33,964 bases of DNA from JAAYFT01 sp036562765 (GTDB lineage: Bacteria > Bacillota > Clostridia > Tissierellales > Tissierellaceae). The position numbers and the translations under genes were made by a program. The stretch covers positions 1-33,964 of the forward strand of contig DATCJO010000174.1 of assembly GCA_036562765.1 (NCBI GenBank), written 5' to 3'. The notes beneath the pieces were generated by a model. The model was not told where the DNA came from. It searched no databases and worked only from the letters and a program-made list of their open reading frames with translations. Of this stretch, positions 1-6,561 are shown one piece after another. How positions within the stretch are numbered: the first letter of the stretch is position 1; each line of letters starts with the position of its first letter.

Positions 1-42
1 CTTGTAATCAGTAGGTTGGGGGTTCAATTCCTCTCGCCAGCT
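1..42 (+). tRNA. tRNA-Thr (TGT), 3' part only
   Basis: The window opens inside this tRNA. The anticodon loop CTTGTAA gives anticodon TGT (threonine). The T arm has the usual GTTCAATTC, and the 3' acceptor strand CGCCAGC is followed by discriminator T. CCA is not encoded. The D arm and 5' acceptor strand lie outside the window. Confidence 0.88.
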
Positions 43-50
43 TTAAATAA

Positions 51-133
51 GGAGGAGTACCCAAGTGGCTAAAGGGGACGGACTGTAAATCCGTTAGCTG
101 ATGCTTTCGCTGGTTCAAATCCAGCCTCCTCCA
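51..133 (+). tRNA. tRNA-Tyr (GTA)
   Basis: The acceptor strands GGAGGAG and CTCCTCC pair fully and the discriminator is A. The anticodon loop ACTGTAAAT contains GTA (tyrosine). A long variable arm (about 83 nt in total) fits the class II architecture of bacterial tRNA-Tyr. The gene lies 8 nt after tRNA-Thr, so the two are presumably cotranscribed. CCA is not encoded. Confidence 0.96.
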
Positions 134-146
134 TCTAAATACATAT

Positions 147-221
147 GCGGAAGTGGCTCAGTGGTAGAGCATCGCCTTGCCAAGGCGAGGGTCGCGAGTT
201 CGAATCTCGTCTTCCGCTCCA
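147..221 (+). tRNA. tRNA-Gly (GCC)
   Basis: The acceptor strands GCGGAAG and CTTCCGC pair, with discriminator T and an encoded CCA. The anticodon loop TTGCCAA, closed by TCGCC/GGCGA, gives anticodon GCC (glycine). It is the only tRNA here with genomic CCA; the other four would need the CCA-adding enzyme. Confidence 0.96.
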
Positions 222-240
222 TATATTGCCCGTAAGGGAC

Positions 241-277
241 AAAAAAAGTACCCCCCTTTTGGGTACTTTATTTTTCT
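241..277 (+). terminator. Intrinsic terminator inside the tRNA cluster
   Basis: A 9-bp stem AAAGTACCC/GGGTACTTT (245-253 with 261-269) is followed by TATTTTTCT. It sits between tRNA-Gly(GCC) and tRNA-Gly(TCC), only about 15-20 nt before the latter, so it would end or attenuate the upstream part of the cluster. The A-run before the stem could let it act in both directions. Confidence 0.82.
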
Positions 278-291
278 ATATGCATAGTTTT

Positions 292-362
292 GCGGGTGTA
301 GCTCAGTGGTAGAGCCCCAGCCTTCCAAGCTGGTTGCGAGGGTTCGATTCCCTTCACCCGCT
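292..362 (+). tRNA. tRNA-Gly (TCC)
   Basis: The acceptor strands GCGGGTG and CACCCGC pair, with discriminator T. The anticodon loop CTTCCAA, closed by CCAGC/GCTGG, gives TCC (glycine). CCA is not encoded. No clear promoter fits in the short gap after the upstream terminator, so expression may rely on read-through. Confidence 0.96.
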
Positions 363-384
363 TGTTTTAAAAATAAATAAATTA

Positions 385-458
<74 letters not shown>

Positions 459-467
459 TTAATAAAA

Positions 468-496
468 GCTAGATTGTATAAAATCTAGCCTTTTTT
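468..496 (+). terminator. Terminator of the tRNA cluster
   Basis: An 8-bp stem GCTAGATT/AATCTAGC (468-475 with 482-489) is followed by C and six T. It lies directly after tRNA-Arg and is a textbook intrinsic terminator. Confidence 0.9.
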
Positions 497-596
497 ATGT
501 AAAATTCAAAGATACATTTTAGATATTTATTTTTAATCATTGAATAGTATTTAATTTGTGATTGCTTTCTAATAAATGCAATATTAAATATTAAAT

Positions 597-629
597 AAAA
601 AAAATAAAGGGATGTCTTTACATCCCGAT
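597..629 (-). terminator. Terminator for the minus-strand micropeptide gene
   Basis: The stem GGGATGT/ACATCCC (609-615 with 620-626) has a 4-nt loop. Read on the minus strand it is followed by a long T-run, the complement of the A-rich stretch near 597-608. On the plus strand the tail is weaker. It therefore best serves a leftward transcript, and one short ORF lies just upstream of it on that strand. Confidence 0.7.
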
Positions 630-652
630 TTATTTATATATTATTCATATTC

Positions 653-754
653 TTAATATTTAAAGCATTTCGAGAAAATAATAACTAATAGTAAGAAAAA
701 GAATAATAGAGATTCATCAGCTTCATGGTGATGTCTTTCAATTATATTACTCAC
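653..754 (-). CDS. Putative 33-residue hydrophobic micropeptide
   Basis: This short ORF starts at GTG (754) and ends at TAA (653). A Shine-Dalgarno GAGGTG (complement of 760-765) lies 5 nt before the start, and a hairpin terminator lies about 25 nt past the stop. The product begins MSNIIERHHHEADES: a charged, His/Glu-rich head of about 15 residues. A run of about 12 Leu/Phe/Val/Ile residues follows, then a short tail with one Lys-Cys pair. The head-plus-hydrophobic-segment shape recalls the tiny YjcZ-like spore-associated proteins of Firmicutes, but that is an impression and not a family assignment. It is the only coding candidate between the tRNAs and the asnA leader. The complete expression cassette of ribosome site, ORF and terminator is the main evidence; function is unknown. 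Confidence 0.6.
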   Translation of the reverse strand: MSNIIERHHHEADESLLFFFLLLVIIFSKCFKY

Positions 755-904
755 ATTAACACCTCATTTCTATTTATTTGTGTTGTTTTTTAGTATATAA
801 TATGTAAAACTATTGATATGTGTTAAATATAAAAAAATGGATTTAATGTTATAAAGTAATCAATGAATATTAATTTAGATTTTTAGAAAAATAAATAATA
901 ATTC

Positions 905-933
905 TTGACTTTAACAATTTAATGTAATATACT
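905..933 (+). promoter_or_regulatory. Sigma-A-type promoter of the asnA T-box leader
   Basis: TTGACT (905-910) and TATACT (928-933) are separated by 17 nt. This places the transcription start near 940, just before the first conserved T-box leader elements. Confidence 0.75.
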
Positions 934-949
934 AAAACTAATTTAATAA

Positions 950-1230
950 TAAAATGTATGCGATGAGAGAAAGAGTAGTTTATTAACGATGTCACAGAGA
1001 GTCGGCGTTGGTGAGAGTCCGATACTAGTTAATAAACGAAGAACATTCTCGAGCATCTAACCGAAATCCTAAATTTTAGGAGAGTAGACTTAGACGGGCA
1101 TAGCCCGTTACAGCTATGGGGTATCGATTGTTTTATGAACAATCCGTACCTTTAATGAGGGAGCTTATGCTAAATAAGGTGGCACCGCGGAAGTAAACCT
1201 TTCGTCCTTAATGGATGAAAGGTTTTTTTA
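950..1230 (+). promoter_or_regulatory. T-box leader, Asn specifier (asnA)
   Basis: Stem I is formed by GTTTATTAAC pairing with GTTAATAAAC and contains the usual AGAGAGTCGG-type apical region. In the specifier loop the codon AAC (1042-1044) is followed by the conserved A, which matches tRNA-Asn and the downstream asparagine synthetase. A stem-III hairpin ACGGGC/GCCCGT follows. The T-box sequence AAGGTGGCACCGCGG is at 1176-1190. The terminator pairs AACCTTTC with GAAAGGTT (1196-1224), with GTCC/GGAT inside, and then a T-run to 1229. Uncharged tRNA-Asn should stabilise the antiterminator and switch asnA on. Confidence 0.93.
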
Positions 1231-1258
1231 ATTTTAATTTTAACTAGGAGGGAGAAAA

Positions 1259-2239
1259 ATGACAAAATTATCAGTAAAAGAGACTCAAATTGCAATTAAA
1301 TCAATTAAAGATTTTTTTGAAAGAAATTTAGCTAAAAAATTAAATTTAATTAGGGTTTCAGCACCACTTTTTGTAAAACCAGAAAGTGGCTTAAATGATA
1401 ATTTATCAGGTGTAGAAAAACCTGTTTCATTTGAAATCCGAAAATATAATGAGAAAGTTGAAATAGTTCAATCCTTAGCTAAATGGAAAAGATTTGCATT
1501 AAAGTGGTATGGATTTAAAATTGGGGAAGGGCTATATACTGATATGAATGCCATAAGGCCAGATGAAACATTGGACTGTATTCATTCAATCTATGTTGAC
1601 CAATGGGATTGGGAGAAAATAATTCGAAAGGAAGACAGGACATATAGCTATTTGAAGAAGATTGTAGAAGATATTTATGAAGTATTTAAAGAAACAGAAA
1701 AGTATTTAGATGAGCTATATCCAAATACTTTTCAAAAAAAGCTGCCAAAGAAAATAACATTTATAACTAGCCAAGAGCTTGAAGATTTATACCCAGATTT
1801 AACCCCAGAAGAAAGAGAAAAGATGATTACTAAGGAATATAAAGCTGTTTTTGTATCAAAAATTGGTTATCCATTAGCATCAGGTAAGCCTCATGGTTTA
1901 AGGTCTCCTGATTATGATGATTGGAATTTAAATGGAGATATTATATTTTGGAATCCTATAATAAACTCTGCTTTTGAATTATCCAGTATGGGAATCAGAG
2001 TAGATGAAAAATCCTTAGAAGAACAGTTGAAATTTGCAAAAGCAGAAGAAAGAAAAAAATTAGAATACCATAGAATGTTGCTAAATGGAGAACTGCCATA
2101 TACTGTTGGTGGAGGGATTGGACAATCAAGGATATGTATGTTTTTCTTAGAAAAAAGGCATATTGGCGAAGTACAAGCTTCTGTTTGGACAGACGAAATA
2201 TTATCAGAATGTAGAGAGAAAAATATATTTTTACTTTAA
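1259..2239 (+). CDS. asnA: Aspartate-ammonia ligase (asparagine synthetase A)
   Basis: The 326-residue protein is full length for the AsnA family (about 330). AsnA makes asparagine from aspartate, ammonia and ATP in the cytoplasm and has a class II aminoacyl-tRNA-synthetase-like fold. Family hallmarks are the opening KETQIAIKSIKDFFE, the segment VSAPLFVKPESGLNDNLSG, the motif IYVDQWDWEK, and a glycine-rich C-terminal GGGIGQSR loop of the class II motif-3 kind. The start ATG follows AGGAGGGAG at the usual spacing. It is a single-gene unit under the Asn T-box upstream, so it should be induced when charged tRNA-Asn is low. No convincing terminator is visible before the next gene. Confidence 0.96.
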   Translation: MTKLSVKETQIAIKSIKDFFERNLAKKLNLIRVSAPLFVKPESGLNDNLSGVEKPVSFEIRKYNEKVEIVQSLAKWKRFALKWYGFKIGEGLYTDMNAIRPDETLDCIHSIYVDQWDWEKIIRKEDRTYSYLKKIVEDIYEVFKETEKYLDELYPNTFQKKLPKKITFITSQELEDLYPDLTPEEREKMITKEYKAVFVSKIGYPLASGKPHGLRSPDYDDWNLNGDIIFWNPIINSAFELSSMGIRVDEKSLEEQLKFAKAEERKKLEYHRMLLNGELPYTVGGGIGQSRICMFFLEKRHIGEVQASVWTDEILSECREKNIFLL

Positions 2240-2266
2240 TTTTCCATAATCATCTATTTGTATAAA

Positions 2267-2316
2267 CCCCAAATATCTATTATAATATAGAAAAATATTA
2301 TAATAGATATTAGGGG
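2267..2316 (+). promoter_or_regulatory. Palindrome over the promoter and ribosome site of the GH18 gene
   Basis: A perfect 17-bp inverted repeat (2272-2288 with 2295-2311, 6-nt loop) is extended by CCCC (2267-2270) against GGGG (2313-2316) after one A-A mismatch. The G-run is the Shine-Dalgarno of the gene at 2323. A possible sigma-A promoter, TTGTAT (2258-2263) and TATAAT (2281-2286) with a 17-nt spacer, overlaps the left arm. If transcription starts there, the palindrome is more likely an operator. If transcripts enter from upstream, the RNA hairpin would hide the ribosome site. Confidence 0.55.
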
Positions 2317-2322
2317 GACATC

Positions 2323-3975
2323 ATGTTAAAGAAATTGTTTATAATTATCTTTGTTCTGATTCTTATATGTACTGGTATTTTTGCTTATTATAAGATAAAG
2401 TATGAACCTAATAGGGAAGTTATTTCATTTTCCGATGAAATATACCTAATAGTCGAAGATGAATTTGTTGACAGTGAAGATTCAGTTAGATTTGAAAATG
2501 ACATTTTATATTTTTCTTTACCAGTAGTAAAACACTATATAGATGAAGATATTTTCTTCGATGAAAAAGAAAAGACTTTAATTATAACCAATGAAAAAAG
2601 AGTTTTACGATATAAAGTTGATGATTCAATAGCTAGTGTAAACAGCAAAGAATTTCTAATTGATGATGTAGTTAAGGAAATTAATGGGAAAATTTATATC
2701 CCTGTGGAAATACTCTTGCAAAATTATGATGTTGATATAAATTATTTCGATAATACAAATGCTGTAGTTTTAGACTTTACTGATTATTATTATTTAAAAG
2801 GCCAAATTATTCAAGATGGTGCAGTTATTAGGAGTGATTTAAGTATTAAAGCTCCAATAATATATGACGCTCTTCCAGTAGGTGCAATAGTAAATATTTA
2901 TGGCGAATATGAATTCTGGTACAAAGTTAGAACGATAGATGGCGTTCCGGGTTTTATAGAGAAAAAATATATAAGAAAGATTTTTGATGATGAATTATTT
3001 AAAATAAAAAAAGATGAAAAAAAGGCTTATAATGACAAAAAAATTATTAACCTAACATGGGATTACACTAGTGTAAAAGTTAGAAATGACAATAATATAG
3101 GTATCTTACCTGGCGTTAATGTTATATCCCCTACTTGGTTTTCAGTTATTAACAGCGAAGGAGATATTATAGACAAAGGAAATAAAGAATATGCTAAAAA
3201 GTATTATGAGTATGGATATGAAGTATGGCCTTTAATTAATAATAGCTTTGACCCTGATTTAACCCATGAACTATTAAGCAGTAGTAGAAAAAGGGAAAAA
3301 CTGATAAATAACATTTTGAATATATATTTAGATTATGGTTTTCAAGGGATAAATATAGATTTTGAAAATGTTTATTTAAAAACAAGGGATTATTTAACTC
3401 AGTTTGTAAGAGAGCTATATCCAGTTTTTAAAGAAGCAGGATTAGTTGTCTCAATGGATGTAACTGGTTTATCGACATCGGAAAACTGGTCCCAGTGTTA
3501 TGATAGAAGACGACTTTCAGAAGTAGTCGATTATATGATGTTAATGGCCTACGATCAACATTGGGCTGGAAGTCCTGTTGCTGGTTCAGTTGCAGAATAT
3601 GATTGGGTAGAAAATAGTATTTTAGGTGTTTTAAAATATATACCAAATGATAAATTAGTACTTGGAATACCATTTTATACAAGATTATGGATTGAGAAGG
3701 ATGGGAAACTTACATCTCAAGCAATTTCTATGGAAAAGGCTAATCAGTTTATTAAAGATAATAATGTAGAACTTGTTTGGGATGAAAGGGCTTTACAATA
3801 TTATGGTGAGTTGAAAAAAGATAATGCTGTATATAAAATATGGATTGAAAATGCTCAGTCTTTGGAAGCTAAGGCTTCATTAATTCATAAATATGATTTA
3901 GCAGGTATAGCTTCATGGAGGAAGGGCTTTGAAACTGAAGATATCTGGGTAAGTTTAGAGAGGATATTGTATTAA
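2323..3975 (+). CDS. Exported SH3-domain glycoside hydrolase family 18 protein
   Basis: This 550-residue protein has an N-terminal hydrophobic signal or anchor (about residues 5-24), so it acts outside the membrane. Residues about 30-150 resemble the copper-amine-oxidase N-terminal (stalk) domain common in clostridial exoproteins. Residues about 153-220 look like a bacterial SH3 domain (RSDLSIKAPIIYDALPVGA then WYKV). Residues about 240-550 form a GH18 barrel of the spore cortex lytic enzyme SleL/YaaH type. The catalytic strand reads GINIDFENV, with the acid Glu at residue 348; the aspartate two residues before it is kept, while the first aspartate of the classic DxxDxDxE is absent. The segments MMLMAYDQHW and GIPFYTRLW fit GH18. 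The start ATG follows TAGGGGGA. Likely role: hydrolysis of peptidoglycan N-acetylglucosaminyl bonds, possibly in spore or cell wall turnover. The substrate is inferred. Confidence 0.87.
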   Translation: MLKKLFIIIFVLILICTGIFAYYKIKYEPNREVISFSDEIYLIVEDEFVDSEDSVRFENDILYFSLPVVKHYIDEDIFFDEKEKTLIITNEKRVLRYKVDDSIASVNSKEFLIDDVVKEINGKIYIPVEILLQNYDVDINYFDNTNAVVLDFTDYYYLKGQIIQDGAVIRSDLSIKAPIIYDALPVGAIVNIYGEYEFWYKVRTIDGVPGFIEKKYIRKIFDDELFKIKKDEKKAYNDKKIINLTWDYTSVKVRNDNNIGILPGVNVISPTWFSVINSEGDIIDKGNKEYAKKYYEYGYEVWPLINNSFDPDLTHELLSSSRKREKLINNILNIYLDYGFQGINIDFENVYLKTRDYLTQFVRELYPVFKEAGLVVSMDVTGLSTSENWSQCYDRRRLSEVVDYMMLMAYDQHWAGSPVAGSVAEYDWVENSILGVLKYIPNDKLVLGIPFYTRLWIEKDGKLTSQAISMEKANQFIKDNNVELVWDERALQYYGELKKDNAVYKIWIENAQSLEAKASLIHKYDLAGIASWRKGFETEDIWVSLERILY

Positions 3976-3986
3976 GGGGTGATTAT

Positions 3987-4523
3987 ATGTATAAATATCA
4001 TGATACTGAAATTGATATTTTACAAGGGGATATTACAAAAGTAAAAGCTGATGCCATAGTAAACGCTGCCAATAATACATTGTTAGGTGGAGGTGGCGTT
4101 GATGGTGCTATTCACAGGGTAGGAGGAAGAATTATATTAGAACAGTGTAAAAAAATTGGTGGATGCCCTACTGGAGAAGCGAGAATTACTGTTGGAGGTA
4201 ACCTCCCATGTAAATATGTAATTCATGCTGTTGGACCTATATATAAAGATGGGAATTCAGGGGAAGAAGAATTATTATATAATGCGTATTATAACTCCTT
4301 AAAGTTAGCAAAGGAATATAATTTAAAAAGTATAGCGTTTCCTTCAATATCTACTGGTGCTTATGGATATCCAAAGGAAAAAGCTGTTAAAGTTGCAGTT
4401 AAGGCAGTATTAGACTTTATAGATAACCAAAAATTCCCTGAAAAAATAATATTTGTTCTTTACAGTGAAAAAGACTATTTGATATACGAAAATTATTTAA
4501 ATGAGTTATTCAAATCAAGTTAA
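3987..4523 (+). CDS. Macrodomain protein (YmdB-type ADP-ribose hydrolase)
   Basis: The 178-residue single-domain protein matches the macrodomain fold. It has the ADP-ribose-binding signatures LQGDITKVKADAIVNAANNTLLGGGG early in the chain, VDGAIHRVGG, the strand VIHAVGP, and the loop SISTGAYGYP near residue 120. Proteins of this kind remove acetyl groups from O-acetyl-ADP-ribose or mono-ADP-ribose from proteins. The start ATG is 11 nt after the GH18 stop with ribosome site AGGGGTGAT, so the two genes are probably cotranscribed. No partner ADP-ribosyltransferase or sirtuin is visible nearby. Length and motifs are normal for the family; the cellular substrate cannot be read from the sequence. 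Confidence 0.93.
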   Translation: MYKYHDTEIDILQGDITKVKADAIVNAANNTLLGGGGVDGAIHRVGGRIILEQCKKIGGCPTGEARITVGGNLPCKYVIHAVGPIYKDGNSGEEELLYNAYYNSLKLAKEYNLKSIAFPSISTGAYGYPKEKAVKVAVKAVLDFIDNQKFPEKIIFVLYSEKDYLIYENYLNELFKSS

Positions 4524-4554
4524 GATATTACAAATATTTTACATATATTTTATG

Positions 4555-4599
4555 TTGACTTTGACACCCTATTATATTAATATCAATAAAGATATTAAT
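4555..4599 (+). promoter_or_regulatory. Promoter with overlapping inverted repeat
   Basis: TTGACT (4555-4560) and TAATAT (4578-4583) have a 17-nt spacer. A perfect 9-bp inverted repeat, ATTAATATC and GATATTAAT with a 6-nt centre (4576-4599), covers the -10 and the expected start site. This is the usual place for a repressor operator. No repressor is identified. Confidence 0.65.
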
Positions 4600-4617
4600 T
4601 GTAAAGGGGTGTCTTAA

Positions 4618-5253
4618 ATTTTTTCAGATACACACAAGATTATCGCATCAGAAGTATATAAAAATGTTTACAATATTTATGGGATAAAACTCGATAAAGA
4701 AAAGCTATTATGGGGGTCAGTCTGTCCTGATGTATTGCCACAGTTTAGATTAATTAGGCACTATAAAACTGAAAGTTTAAATTATATAACAAAGGAAATC
4801 ATGAGGGTAATTTTTATAAGCAGGTACATTGAATTTAATAATTTATTAGACCCGTTGGCAATGAAGATTTTAAGCAAAAAAATAGGTATAATATCTCATT
4901 ATTTAAGTGATTATGTTTGTTTACCCCATGCAATGAGGTGGACATATTCTGAAAATATGATAAAACATATTAAATATGAATCCCAGCTGAATGAAAAAGC
5001 CTATAATCATGAATTTAAGAAAAATATTATCAATATTGATGATTTGAAGTTAAGTGATATCTACAGTTTTAACTTAAAAAAGAAAATAAAAAAATATATT
5101 GATGACGTTGTTAATGAATATTCCTTGAAACAAAGCATGGAAAATGATTTAAATTACGCATTAGCATTAAATTTAAAAATTACTTATTTTATTTTAGACA
5201 CTATAAAGGCTTATGATGATGAAATGGAAAGCATATTTGTATTGGAATTTTAA
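4618..5253 (+). CDS. Zinc-dependent phospholipase C-like protein, probable AUU start
   Basis: The open frame runs from the stop at 4615-4617 and has no ATG, GTG or TTG until TTG 4735. The region before 4735 is clearly coding. From ATT at 4618 the 211-residue product supplies every ligand of the zinc phospholipase C/S1-P1 nuclease-like fold: H6 (THKIIA), D38 (GSVCPD), H48 (RHY), H94-xxx-D98-x5-H104 (SHYLSDYVCLPH) and H117-xxx-E121. Starting at 4735 would lose H6 and D38. AAAGGGGTG (4603-4611) lies 6 nt before ATT, ideal spacing, so an AUU start as in E. coli infC is the simplest reading. A sequencing error of ATG is the alternative. No signal peptide is seen, so the protein is probably cytoplasmic; many clostridial members are uncharacterised. 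The gene has its own promoter and terminator. Confidence 0.8.
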   Translation: MFSDTHKIIASEVYKNVYNIYGIKLDKEKLLWGSVCPDVLPQFRLIRHYKTESLNYITKEIMRVIFISRYIEFNNLLDPLAMKILSKKIGIISHYLSDYVCLPHAMRWTYSENMIKHIKYESQLNEKAYNHEFKKNIINIDDLKLSDIYSFNLKKKIKKYIDDVVNEYSLKQSMENDLNYALALNLKITYFILDTIKAYDDEMESIFVLEF

Positions 5254-5257
5254 TATT

Positions 5258-5286
5258 AACCTTGTATTTTATACAAGGTTTTTTTT
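5258..5286 (+). terminator. Terminator after the phospholipase-like gene
   Basis: A 10-bp perfect stem AACCTTGTAT/ATACAAGGTT (5258-5267 with 5271-5280) with a 3-nt loop is followed by a T-run to 5286. This is a strong intrinsic terminator. Confidence 0.93.
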
Positions 5287-5355
5287 ATAAAAAATTGTTT
5301 TAATAGTTAGATTTTCTTTGTAGAATTATTATAAGAAAATATGATAAATAATCTT

Positions 5356-5383
5356 TTGCAATTTATTAAATAAATTATATAAT
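5356..5383 (+). promoter_or_regulatory. Possible promoter of the transglutaminase-like gene
   Basis: TTGCAA (5356-5361) and TATAAT (5378-5383) are separated by 16 nt, about 60 nt before the GTG start. It lies right after a strong terminator, where a new promoter is expected. Confidence 0.5.
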
Positions 5384-5446
5384 AAAAGCTTTTTGTTCCC
5401 TTTAGATTTTTTTATTATAAACTATTAATTAGGGGAGAGTGAAAGG

Positions 5447-6547
5447 GTGAAGAATTTTATAAAAATTCTAATATTAGAAATTCTAATCATCTGCCTAATT
5501 TTTTCTTATTTATTGATTAAGGATTCGGGAATTGTTGCTGTTGAAAACTTTGAAAATACATTGAGCGAGGCTGTATACGAAAAAGTAAATGAAATAGCAA
5601 TTAATAAATCAGAAATATATTCTAAAATTGAAGAGGCTTTACTAGAAGGTGAAGAGTATGTAGAATTCAAAAATTTATCTTTGCTATTAAAGGCAGATGA
5701 TATTTTTAATATATTAGATACTGTGGTATATGAGAATCCTAAAATAATGTATTACAAAGGAGCAGAATATCAGTTTGGGAAATTGAGAATCCACTATTCA
5801 AAATCAAAGGAAGAAATAAAAGAACACCAAGCTGAGATTGAAAAAATAAGGGAGGATTTCATTTCTAAGTATATAACTGAAGACATGTCGGATTATGAAA
5901 AAGAATTGGCTGCCCACGATTACATAATAAACAATTGTAGATATGATACGAATTTATTGGAAAATAAAACTATTCCTCCAGAGTCGTATACTGCTTATGG
6001 TGTTCTAAAAATGGGAGTAGGAGTTTGTGAAGGATATGCAAAGGCCATGAAGTTTCTCTTGGATGGACTAGGGATAGATTCTTTGATAGTTGTAGGGCAA
6101 TCAAAAGGGGAAAATCATGCATGGAATTTGGTTAAACTTGATGATGGATATTATCATGTAGATGTTACCTGGGATGATCCAGTTATTGATGATGGGCAGG
6201 ATATAATAAGATATAATTTTTTTAATTTAAATGATAGTGAAATATCTAAAACCCATACATGGAATAAGGAGAATTATCCTCCTGCTACTGGAAGAAAATA
6301 TAACTATTTTGTGTATAATGACCTCATAGTTAAAAGCGAAAGTGAGCTAGAAAATAAAATAAAAAATGCCATTCTAAACAAGAAAAGTGAAGTTTTATAT
6401 AGATTAGAAAATATTAACGAAAAAATTGATATAAAAAGTTTAATAGAATCTATTGCATACCAAAATTTTAATAGAGTAAAGTTAAAAAAATACTCTTATA
6501 CAATAGACAAAGAGCAAGGAATTATAAATTTAAAATTTATATATTAG
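5447..6547 (+). CDS. Exported transglutaminase-like domain protein
   Basis: The 366-residue protein has an N-terminal hydrophobic anchor (about residues 4-23), a helical region, and a transglutaminase-like domain (about residues 150-250). The papain-like triad is visible: C194 in GVCEGYAKAM, H224 in NHAWN, and D239 in HVDVTWDDP. Clostridial relatives are usually called transglutaminase or putative cysteine protease domain proteins of the cell surface; their substrates are mostly unknown. A C-terminal extension of about 100 residues has no recognisable domain. The start GTG follows AGGGGAG at about 9 nt; the nearby earlier GTG runs into a stop, so this start is firm. The next gene begins 14 nt after the stop, so the two probably form one operon. 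Confidence 0.87.
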   Translation: MKNFIKILILEILIICLIFSYLLIKDSGIVAVENFENTLSEAVYEKVNEIAINKSEIYSKIEEALLEGEEYVEFKNLSLLLKADDIFNILDTVVYENPKIMYYKGAEYQFGKLRIHYSKSKEEIKEHQAEIEKIREDFISKYITEDMSDYEKELAAHDYIINNCRYDTNLLENKTIPPESYTAYGVLKMGVGVCEGYAKAMKFLLDGLGIDSLIVVGQSKGENHAWNLVKLDDGYYHVDVTWDDPVIDDGQDIIRYNFFNLNDSEISKTHTWNKENYPPATGRKYNYFVYNDLIVKSESELENKIKNAILNKKSEVLYRLENINEKIDIKSLIESIAYQNFNRVKLKKYSYTIDKEQGIINLKFIY

Positions 6548-6561
6548 AAGGAGAGAAACTT

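Noticed and set aside
4735..5253. Shorter version of the phospholipase-like ORF beginning at TTG 4735
   Set aside because: It has no ribosome site and loses the metal ligands H6 and D38; the frame continues upstream to a well-placed ribosome site.
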